Shown here: positions 1-8,278 of the stretch, one piece after another
Layout: each line of letters opens with the position of its first letter
Numbering within the stretch: position 1 is the stretch's first letter
NCBI GenBank assembly: GCA_002179805.1
Contig: NAVB01003271.1
Coordinates: forward strand, 1-12,279
Direction of reading: 5' to 3'
DNA length: 12,279 nt
From: Acanthamoeba lenticulata
Lineage: Eukaryota; Discosea; Longamoebia; Acanthamoebidae
Position numbers and translations under genes: made by a program
Notes under the pieces: generated by a model
The model's input: only the letters and a program-made list of their open reading frames with translations
Databases searched by the model: none
What the model was told of the DNA's origin: nothing

Positions 1-3000
1 GCCGGTTGGACGTCAGGTCGTTGGGAGCCGGGCGACGGCGGACGGCGTCGGCCGTGAACGTGTCGTTTGAAAAGGACCAGACCATCACCGACCTCAAGCA
101 GTTCCTGCGCCCGCGCGCGCACCGGCGGGCCGCGTCGGACCAGGAGCAGGACCACCTCAACTCTGCCGCCGGCTCCGACGGCAGCTCTGACGCCGGCTAC
201 GACCCGGACGCTTACGTGCCGGGCAGCGCCAGCGCCAGCGGCTACGACAGCGACGCCGACGACAGCCAAGAGGACGAGGAGGCGCATCTCGCCGCGGCGC
301 AGCTCGAGGCCACCATCGCCGACCTGCGGCGGGAGCTCGACGACCTGCGGCTGGAGCTCGAGGCCCGCGCCCAGGCCCTGCAGGGCGCCCGCGACAGCGC
401 CGCGGCGCGCGCCGCCGAGGTGCAGCGGCTGGAGGCCGACAAGGCCGCGCTCGAGCGGCTCGGCCACCAGCAGAGGCTCGAGGCCGAGGCGCGCATCAGC
501 CGCCTGCAGGCCAGCGTCGAGGACAAGGAGAAGCAGCTCAACGACGCGCGCGACGAGCTGCGCGCGCTTCACCACCGGCAGCTCCAGACCGCCGCCCACG
601 CCGACGGCCTGGCCCGCAGCGCCGACGGCCTGCGGGAGGAGCTCGCGCGGGCGCGGGCGCAGCTGGACGAGAGCGAGCGCAAGCGGCAGGCCGTCGAGCG
701 CGAGCTGCAAGCGGCCACGAGCACGCTGCCCAACATGGCCGCGTCGCTGGCCACGGTGGCCAAGTCCAGCGCCGACCTCGGTCGTACGCTCGGCGAGAAG
801 GAGGCCGTCATCCTGCGCCTCCTCGACGAGAAGCGAGTCGCCGAGGCCGAGCGCGAGCGCGAGCGGGCCGATTACGAGCGCCAGCTCCGGGAACGCGACG
901 CGCGCTGCGACGACGAGCGCCTCCGCGCCGACGGGCTCGACGCCCGGGTGGTCGTCCTCCGCCGCCAGCTGGTCGAGCTCGAGGCCGCCGTTGTCGAGGC
1001 CGCCCGCGCCGTGCGCGAGGCCGAGGCCAAGCTCCTCTCCGAGACCCGCCGCCACGAGGCCACGCCTCTGGCCGCTGTCGACAAGGAGGAGGAAGTCGAA
1101 GAGGAGAAGGAAAAGGCCGAAGAGGAGGAAGGGGTCGCGTCCAAGATCCAGCGGCTCGTGCGCGAGCTGGCCGAGGAGCGCGCGCACATGGAGGCGACCA
1201 AGGGCGAGGCCCGCGTTCGGGAGACGGACGTGGCCGAAGCCGTCCGGCGGCTGGAGGCCTGCATCGCCCAGGAGCGCGCCCGTGCCGAGACGGCCGAGCT
1301 CGATGCCGCGGCGCAGCGGCAGCGGGCTGACGCCCTCGACGCCCACCTTAAGGCAACTGTGCAGCAGACGCAAGAATGCAAGGAATCCCAGGAAGGCAAG
1401 AGGGCGCAGACAGAGGAGCTCGAGGCGCGGGTGCGCGATCTCACGCAGCGCCTCGAGCTCGCCGAGCAAAGCCTCGCCGAGGAGCGCGCGCGAGCCGAGG
1501 CCAGCGCCGAGCAGGCCGAGGCCCAGCTTATCGCCGCGCAGAAGACTCTCGGCGAGCGCAGCGCCGAGCTCGAGCAGGCCCGGTCGGCCCTTGCCGAGCG
1601 CGAGCAGACCATGGCCGCCCAGGAGGCCGCCACCGCCGAGGCCCTTCGCCAGCGAGACGATGAATGGGCCTCCCGACTGGCACGCGAGAGCGAAGCCCAC
1701 GAGGCCGTGCGCCGGGAGCTCGAGGCGCTCCGCGCGCGTCAGACCGGCGCTGACGCCGAGCGGGAGCGGCTCACGGCCGAGCTCCGCGCCTTGCGCGAGG
1801 CTGCCGAGGCCCAGCAGCGCCAGCGGGCCGAGCTCGAGCGTGAGCGCGACGCGCAGACGGCCGAGGCTCAGCGGCTTGACCGACGCGCGGCGGCGCTGCA
1901 GACCGAGGCCGACGGCGTGCGCGACCGCCTGGAGGAGGCCGAGGCCCGGCTGGCGGGGCTGCAGGCCGAGCGCGCCGAGCTGGCCGCGGGGCTGGCGGCC
2001 GCGCGCGGGCAGCACGAGGAGGAGGCGGCCGAGTGCGGGCGGCTGCGGTCGGAGCTGGCGCAGCAACGAGCCGAGGCCACGGAACTGCGGTCGCAACGGG
2101 ACGAGCTCCGGCGCCAGCTCGATGCAGCCGCCGCCGCACACGAGGCCGCGCGCCAGTCGGCCCGGGCCGAGGCGGAGAAGAAGGCCGAGGTACAGCTGGC
2201 CGCGGCGCTTGAGAGCGGCCGGGTGGCCGCCGAGACCGCCGAGCAGAAGCGGCGGGCCGAGGCGCAGGAGCGCGAGCGCGAGCTCGAGCGCCGGGCGGAA
2301 AACGAGCGGGCCGAGGCCGAACGGTGGCGGGCCAAGTGCGAGGAGTATCGGGCCGAGAGCGAGCGGGCCGATGCCCGCCGGCGCCACTTGGAGGAGCGCC
2401 TGCGCTCGTCGCGTGCCGACGCCGAGCGCATGCAGGCCGAGCAGGAGCGGCGCGAGACCGACTCCGAGTCGGCTGCGGCCGGCGGGGAAGAGGAGCAGCG
2501 GCTACGAGCGCAGGTGCGCGAGATGCAGGCGCGCGAGCAGAGCATCAAGGCCCTCCTCCTCGAGTCCGAGGAGGACATCGACAAGCTCGAGGAGGAGCTC
2601 AGCGAGATGAAGATCAAGCGCGAGGTCCTGCGCGCCGAGCGTGACCGCCTCGACGCCCTCGTCGTGCAGCTGCAGCGCGAGAAGGAGGACGACGCGCGCA
2701 AGCTCAAGCTCGCCGCCTTTGAAGCCCGCCGGCGAGACGACGAGATCCAGCGCCTCCGCGCGCAGCGGCGCGAAGCCGACCGCCGCATGAACGACGAGCT
2801 CCAGAGCCTCCGCCTCGCCCATCAGCAACAGCAGCAGCAGCATGCGACGACCGAGTCAACCACCCCGAAGCAGGAGCAGGAGGAGAAGGAGGCGTCGTCA
2901 TCGCCCGGCGCGCGCCGACTCGAGGGCTACGTGGGCGCCATTGACGTCAACGGCGCGCGGCCCCACTCGCCCATGTCCAGTCGCAGGTCCGTCCCCCCTT

Positions 3001-3555
3001 TCTCTCTCTTTTGCGCCCTCCCGTTCCGCGGATTGTTTAGTTGGCGGCATCTCCGGAGAAAACAAATCACAACATTAAAATCTTAATTTATAAAAAATGT
3101 AATAATGATAATATTAATATTTTGTTCTGTTTATGTTTCTACACAGGGTCGCGCAGGACAGCGAGGCGTCGCCGCCGCGAGGCATCGCCCGGCAGATGTC
3201 GGAGCGCTTTGAGAAGTTGTCGAGCAAGTCCCGCGCATCGCCGCCCTCGAGCTACTCGTCGCGTAGCTTGCCCCGACTGTCCTCCTCCACCGCCTCCACT
3301 TCTGCGGAGCCGACGCCGACGACGCCAACGACGACGACGAGCGACAGCGCCAGCCCGACGAGCGGCGGAGCCGATGCAGGCGAGAACGCCGGAGGGGCAG
3401 GAGGAGGAGAAGGCGTGCGCTCGTGGGCGCGGATGCGACGGGTGGACTACAAGGCCATCGCCGCGCAGAGGAAGGGCTCCTCTGCTGCTTCGCCCTCGTC
3501 TCCCGCGCCAGCTCCAGCTTCCTCCTCCTCGGCACCAACGTCCTCCTCATCATGA
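1..3555 (+). CDS. Very long coiled-coil protein, 3' part of gene (two exons seen)
   Basis: The reading frame is open from the left edge (first full codon at 3), so the 5' end lies outside the window. Exons are 1-2986 and 3147-3555; the intron splits an AGG codon and the frame stays open to TGA at 3553-3555. About 1130 residues are visible. Residues 1-93 are Ser/Asp/Gly-rich and probably disordered. From about 94 to 940 the chain is almost only Glu, Arg, Ala, Leu and Gln with heptad-like spacing, a long alpha-helical coiled coil of the kind seen in myosin tails, golgins and centrosomal proteins. A short Gln run lies at 2824-2840. The second exon encodes a Ser/Thr/Pro-rich tail with a basic patch (VRSWARMRRVDYKAIAAQRK) near the end. 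No motor, kinase or membrane segment is seen. Likely a scaffold or cytoskeletal protein; function unknown. Hits to myosin or trichohyalin would reflect composition. The coding call is firm; the product name is not. Confidence 0.85.
2987..3146 (+). other. Intron of the coiled-coil gene, AT-rich 3' half
   Basis: This is a GT-AG intron of 160 nt with donor GTCCGT and acceptor CTACACAG. Its first half is pyrimidine-rich; from about 3060 it becomes strongly A/T-rich, in sharp contrast to the GC-rich exons on both sides. Splicing joins AG and G into an Arg codon and restores the frame of the terminal exon. Read through, the upstream frame would end at a TAA at 3084-3086. Confidence 0.8.
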
Positions 3556-3603
3556 TGATGCCGTCAGAGGTTGGTGTAGCGGGCACTGTTCTGTCTTGCC
3601 CCC

Positions 3604-3622
3604 GCGTGTGTGTGTGTGTGTG
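3604..3622. repeat. (GT)n microsatellite
   Basis: A pure GT dinucleotide run lies about 50 bp downstream of the stop codon of the coiled-coil gene, probably in its 3' untranslated region. Confidence 0.9.
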
Positions 3623-3665
3623 GCGATGATGGTGTAAACACGAGATCGATGCAGAGAGCACTCCT

Positions 3666-3712
3666 GGGTTGGGGGCGAGTGGGGATCAGGGGAGGGGCAG
3701 CGGGATCGGGGG
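3666..3712 (+). other. G-run cluster, potential G-quadruplex
   Basis: Seven runs of three to five G occur within 47 bp (3666-3668, 3671-3675, 3681-3684, 3689-3692, 3694-3697, 3702-3704, 3708-3712), separated by loops of one to five bases. This meets the usual G3+N1-7 rule several times over. It lies between the two plus-strand genes. Confidence 0.7.
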
Positions 3713-4090
3713 AGAGTACAGGTGTTGGCAGGGGGAGAGCAGGTTTGCCTAAAGGGGACGACAACTCCCCCAAAATTCGAGTCTCCGATTTGGCGCTAAT
3801 TTCTGCGGAAATCGCCGACCTCTCTGGTGCGTGCCGGCACGAGATCCCTGGGATTGGCGAAGGAGCTCCTGCAGGACAGTCTGCTAGCCCCTCTTACGGT
3901 CCATCTATCAGCCATCACGCACGCAACACCATTCAGCCTGCCCCGTGGCTTGTCAAATACGAAACAAAGCCTCAGCCCCATGCTGGCCCTGTCTCGGCGC
4001 CCGCCTGCAGACGCGTACAGGAGAAGTGCCGAAGTAGAGGAAGGAGATGAAGGAGAAGTACGCGTCCCCGCCTACTACTACCGCCACACC

Positions 4091-7000
4091 ATGGCCGGAG
4101 GCTCCTCGCCCCCCGCCCCCAAGTTCTTCACTCCTCCCCCTCAAGTGGAGCTTAACGAACGCGGCGTAGAAGAAACCCAAAAAGAAGAAAAAAGAAATGA
4201 AGAAGCACGAGGCGAGGTGCAGAACGCTTCTGGCGTAGAACAGAAGGATGAAAGAGAGGACATCGCGAGACGAGACCGGAAAGCGAAACGTGAGCATAAG
4301 AAGCGAAAGGAGAAGGAAGAGGAGAAGCAGCGGAAGAAACGGGACCGAAAGGCAGAAGATGAGGAAGAGAAGGCCCGACGAAAGGCCCAGGAGGAAGAAG
4401 AAGAGGATATGCGCGTGCTTCTGGCCGCGTCGCATCTGCAGGGCGAAACGCGCCACCAGACGGCGTTCGCCTTCCGCGGGACCAAGGAGGGGAAGAAGGC
4501 CATGAAGAAGCAGGAAAAGGCCGAGAAGAAGAGCAAGCGGCAGGTCAAGGCCGAGAGACGGGAGGAAAAGAAGGACAAGAAGCAGCGGAAGCTCGACAAG
4601 GAGCTGCGCAAGCGGCGCGAGAAGGAGGAGCGACGGCTGTCCCGGGGCGCGCGGGGCCACACCCGCGCCCTGAGCGACGGCGCACCGCACGACGTCCTCG
4701 TCGCTGCGGCCAGCAGCTCGTCATCTTCTTCTTCATCGTCCGGCACTTCGACGTCGGGCCTCTCGTCATCGGCGTCCACGTCCTCGGTCTGCAGCACCAG
4801 CGGGGAAAGCAAGAAGAAGCAGAAGAAGGGCTGGCGCCAGACGTGGCGGATGAGCAACCTCGTATGCTTCGGCCGCACCGCCTCGATGAGCGACACCGAC
4901 TTTGCCAACAACAGCGCCACGTCCACGTCCACCTCCTCCATGGCCACCACCAACCGAGGCCGCAAGGGAAAGAACGAAAACGACAGCGCGGCCAGCAGTG
5001 CGCCGTGCCCGCGCCGTAGCGCGCTTGAGCGCAAGGGCAAGGAGCGCGTGCCTCATCAGCACCAGGGGGACGAGGGGGAGGATCAGCATGAGCATCATCA
5101 TGAAGAAGACGACGACCCCGACAAGAAGAGCGGGCCGGGCAAGGTGCTCGAAGAGGGCACCGTGGAGCCCTGCGGCGAGGACCAGGAGGACGAGGGCTGG
5201 AGCGAGGAGGCCGTCGAGTGGTGCGGCATGCGCTACGCCAAGGGCGACCTGCCCCCCTTCGACACCAGCGGCCTTCGCGGTACTTGTCGTCCTCTCTTCC
5301 TCTCCTCTTGTCCTCCCTTCTCTTGATGTCCATTGATCGAATCCTGATCGCGTCTGGTCCATCGATGGCAAGCACAGGCAAGACGGCCTACAACCCGAAC
5401 CACTGCCTGTGGCTCTCCACGGCCGCGGCGCTGGCGTATCGCTCGCCCGCGCAGATCCGACACGTCGTCACCAAGATCTGGGGTACGAGTGTTTTATGAT
5501 AAGGACGACGACGATGACGATGTCGCTGATCCGGCCATTTGGGGGGATCACGCGCACACGCACGCATTACGAACAAGCGCAGAATGGGACGGGATGGAGT
5601 TCTTCCACGACGCAGAGACGGACACGCAGGGGTTCGGGATGTACGCCAAGAACCGCTGCATCATCATCTGCTTCCGCGGCACCGAGTCCAGCCGCGACTG
5701 GTCCACCAACCTCAAGATCGCAGAGGTTCGATAGACACTCCTCACCCGCCTTCCCCTCCGTCCCCGCCCGCATCCATCCTTGATCTTCTTTTAAAGGCGA
5801 AGGAGTGGGGGAGGCCGGCTGACACGCTTGGCTTTCACGCAAACGCTCAACATGACGATGGTGCCTGTTGCTTGTATCCCATTCCCCCTCCCTCCCTCAC
5901 AGACGGATCCGTTCACGGCGCTGCCGGCGGTGAAGGTGCACAGCGGGTTCAACCAGGCCGTGCTCTCCGTGCTGGAGCAGATCGTCTCCTTCATAGACGC
6001 GGCCCTCGCCTTCGACCCCTCCCTCCCCCTGTACCTCTCTCTCTCTCTTTTCGTCTGTGCGTGAATTGTCGCTCGTCTCTGATCGTCGGTACACACACAC
6101 ACACGTGTTACACAAACCAACCACATGATGCATACATGCATGTATGCAGGTACATAACGGGCCACTCGCTGGGCGGGGCGCTGGCCAACCTGTGCCTGGC
6201 CTACTTCTCCTTCCCCGGATCGCCCTTCCGCCTCAAGTGCGCATCACCCCCCCCTCCATCCCCCAACCCCTTGAATTCTCTATTTATTTATTTATTTATA
6301 TTTATTTTTTAATAGATACATTTACGTAATGTGCTCACGCGTGTGTGTGTGTGTGCGCAGGCGAATGCGGGGCGGAAGAGGAGGAGGAGGAGGAGGAGGA
6401 GGGGACGACGATGACGGGATCGAGAGCGAGAGCAGCCCCGGCAGCTGCGGCGGAAGTCGCCGCAAACTTGCCCTCGACGTCGAGGAGGAGGAGGAGGAGG
6501 AGGAAGGAGGAGGAACCTCTTCTTCTGTTTCCGCTGATGTTGATGGCGACGACGATGATCGACAACCGCGACCAGAGGACGTGGACGAAACAGAAAGCGA
6601 CAACAACAACGACAAGAAGAAGAAGAAGAAGAAGATGAAGGAGGAGGAGAAACAGAAGAAGAAGCAAAAGAAGAAAAAGAAGAAGAAGAAGAAGGGAAAG
6701 AAGGACAAGGAGGAGGAGGAGAAGGAGGTTGAAGAAGAAGAAGAAGAAGAAGACGGCAGAAGAAGGGAAGAGAGGCCGCAGGAGGGGAATGAGGAGCGCA
6801 AGCAGGCCCATCCGGGGCACAAGCACGATCCGTTCATCAAGGGTGCACGTCCACTCCTTGTCATCGTCATCATCATGACGTTGATGTTGACGTTGACGTT
6901 GACGTTGATGAGGAGGATGGTGGACTGAAGCTCATCCGATTGATTGTTTGCGCGCAAAAACACACACGCGTACATACGCAGGGGTGTACACGTTCGGGCA

Positions 7001-7952
7001 GCCCAAGGTGGGGAACGAGGCGCTGGCGTACGAGCTGCGGGTGCACGGGTGGGGGCGCGGGACGGTGTTCTTCCGGCTGACCAACAACAACGACCTGGTG
7101 CCGTTCGTGCCGCGGCGGGTGTACTGCCACTGCGGGACGCGCATCTTCCTGAGCGGGTCGGGCTACATGGTGCAGGGCGACGAGGCCGCCCGCCCGGCCC
7201 GCGAGTTCTGGCGCGAGACCAACGCCGGGCGCGTGTTCAAGCGCAAGCGCAAGGCCTTCCGGGACCACCTGATCAAGTCCTACGTGAGCTTTGTGCGCGC
7301 GCACTACGAGCTCAACGAGGCCATCCTGCTCTCGCCGCTGCGCAAGGACATGCCGCTCCTCCGCTTCCACGACGCCGAGCGCGCGCAGCTGTCGTGCGGC
7401 GAGATGCGCCAGCTCGTGAGCTTTGACTCGGTGATCGAGGGCCTCAAGCACATGACCGTCAGCGACCTCATCGACACCCGATCCCTCGCCCTCACCGCCA
7501 AGCAGCGCAAGAAGGAGGCCCAGACCACCGGCCGCCGCTGGCTCCGCGAGCGCCTCGGCGACAAGCTCCACGACAACGAGGACCAGCAGATCGGCCGCGT
7601 CTACCGCCTCCTCAAGGGCGAGCTCGACAAGGTCAAGGCCGCCAAGCACGCCCGCTCCTCTCCTGCTTCCGCTGCCTCTGCTTCGTCCTCGCCTGCGGGA
7701 GGAGAAGGAGAAGAACCTGAGGAGACGGACGCGGACAAGAAGAAGAAGAGGAAGAAAGAGAGCTCGATGACGAGTGCACAGAAGAGCAACACCCTGAGCG
7801 TCCAGAAGAGCGGCACGCTGGGCGCCATCTTTGCCTCGTTCTCGTCCCTCAAGGGCGCCCACCGGGCAGCGCCAGCTGGTGAGCGTACGAAGCGCAGCCC
7901 CAACCCGCTGGGGATGTCTGCGCCGCCCGCGAGCAGCGCTGCACGTCAGTGA
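4091..7952 (+). CDS. Class-3 lipase (Lipase_3 alpha/beta hydrolase) with long charged extension and internal insertion
   Basis: Exons: 4091-5279, 5378-5482, 5583-5725, 5903-6030, 6150-6236, 6361-6842, 6982-7952; 3105 nt, 1034 residues, with every intron GT-AG and all phases matching. Family members hydrolyse acylglycerol esters. Residues 1-390 are a disordered extension: Lys/Glu/Arg blocks, a Ser run near 207-217 and a His/Asp/Glu cluster near 322-340. The lipase core starts near 393 (NPNHCLWLSTAAALAYR). FRGTESSRDW (about 462-471) supplies the oxyanion segment. GHSLGG carries the nucleophile Ser528, Asp749 sits in NNNDLVP, and His807 in RDHLIKSY, so the triad is complete. About 160 residues of Gly/Asp/Glu/Lys repeats (551-711) interrupt the core between the helix after the nucleophile and the strand GVYTFGQPKVGN. 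The C-terminal tail is Ser/Lys-rich. No signal peptide is seen, so an intracellular enzyme is likely. An alternative start is ATG 3980. Lipase identity is sure; the substrate is unknown. Confidence 0.9.
6091..6105. repeat. (AC)n run in lipase intron 4
   Basis: A short AC dinucleotide run ends in ACGTGT inside the intron at 6031-6149, upstream of the acceptor of the exon that carries the nucleophile elbow. Confidence 0.8.
6281..6312. repeat. TTTA tandem repeat in lipase intron 5
   Basis: TTTA repeats run into a T-run, forming an AT-rich island in an otherwise GC-rich locus. It lies within the intron at 6237-6360, which ends with a (GT)n tract and the acceptor GCGCAG. Confidence 0.8.
6338..6358. 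repeat. (GT)n run abutting a splice acceptor
   Basis: A GT dinucleotide run lies immediately before the CAG acceptor at 6358-6360 of lipase intron 5, where a polypyrimidine tract would be expected. Confidence 0.8.
6372..6776 (+). repeat. GAG/AAG/GAA trinucleotide repeats, polypurine blocks within a coding exon
   Basis: The exon at 6361-6842 is built largely from triplet repeats: GAG at 6376-6402 and 6482-6514, AAG at 6612-6637 and 6656-6697, GAG at 6707-6725 and GAA at 6730-6752. Reading in frame gives runs of Gly, Asp, Glu and Lys. The stretch 6612-6776 is nearly pure purine on the plus strand. Confidence 0.85.
6879..6912 (+). repeat. TTGACG/TTGATG hexamer repeat in lipase intron 6
   Basis: Five or six tandem copies of a hexamer (TTGACG, with TTGATG variants) lie within the intron at 6843-6981. 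In the upstream reading frame they encode alternating Leu/Thr or Leu/Met. Confidence 0.75.
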
Positions 7953-7969
7953 GGCCTCGAAAACACGTA

Positions 7970-7975
7970 AATAAA
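7970..7975 (+). promoter_or_regulatory. AATAAA polyadenylation signal of the lipase gene
   Basis: A canonical AATAAA hexamer lies 18 bp after the lipase stop codon, so the 3' untranslated region is probably very short. Confidence 0.6.
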
Positions 7976-8278
7976 CACAATCCACATGTCACCACACAAT
8001 ACACGCCCACGGACATCCGGACACGAAACACAGGTGAGGTGTAAAACTTATGCTCTTGTGCAAGTTGGGCGAAGTTTTGGCTGCCGTGCGCGATTTTTTT
8101 GCTGCGGGCGACCGCTGACCTCGCCCGAGAGAGCTGCCCGCAATCGGCAGTCAGGTGATTGTCCATTCCGCAAACAACGCGGGTTGTGTGGGGGATGTGC
8201 TCCGCTTTCCACACGTGCGCCATGACTTTTAAAGGCGAGAGAAGAGCCGAGCCAGAGCACTCTACAACTCTCTTGACA
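7976..8278 (+). promoter_or_regulatory. Promoter region of the CipC-like gene
   Basis: This is the gap between the lipase poly(A) signal and the next start codon. It holds a CACGTG E-box/G-box at 8212-8217 and a TATA-like TTTTAAAG at 8227-8234, about 45 bp before the ATG at 8279, which would imply a very short leader. Two overlapping inverted repeats lie upstream: TGCGGGC (8103-8109) with GCCCGCA (8136-8142), and GGGCGA (8106-8111) with TCGCCC (8121-8126). No conserved gene is seen here. The regulatory role of each element is inferred from position only. Confidence 0.45.

Larger units (their letters stand above)
3556..4090. other. Intergenic region and probable leader of the lipase gene
   Basis: No gene is recognised here. 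The region holds a GT dinucleotide run (3604-3622), a TGTAAA element near 3634, a cluster of G-runs (3666-3712) and a TTTGGCGC sequence at 3789-3796 that fits the E2F/DP consensus but may be chance. No canonical AATAAA is seen for the upstream gene. From 3827 the lipase frame is open without stop, and an in-frame ATG at 3980 could give a 37-residue longer N terminus. The ATG at 4091 is preferred for its context (CACACCATGG). Confidence 0.6.

Noticed and set aside
242..2901. Long minus-strand and alternate-frame open frames across the coiled-coil exon (for example 872-1633 and 1868-2788 minus, 67-2610 plus)
   Set aside because: They are shadows of GC-rich GAG/CTC/GCC codon use. They give Ser/Arg- or Ala/Pro-only proteins without domains, while the main frame has heptad structure and joins its next exon in phase.
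1..3555. Naming the coiled-coil protein myosin heavy chain, trichohyalin or viral inclusion protein
   Set aside because: No motor head or family-specific motif is visible. Such hits would rest on Glu/Arg/Ala composition only.
3789..3796. TTTGGCGC as an E2F/DP site controlling the lipase gene
   Set aside because: A single 8-bp match in a GC-rich region is likely by chance, and no cell-cycle role is implied by the gene.
3827..5326. Treating the first lipase exon as an independent 499-residue gene
   Set aside because: The frame crosses a GTACTT donor at 5280 and becomes nonsense, whereas splicing to 5378 continues into the conserved lipase start.
6329..6928. Separate Glu/Lys-rich protein gene in the repeat region
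   Set aside because: It lies between the two halves of the lipase domain and matches the phases at both ends, so it is an exon of the lipase gene.
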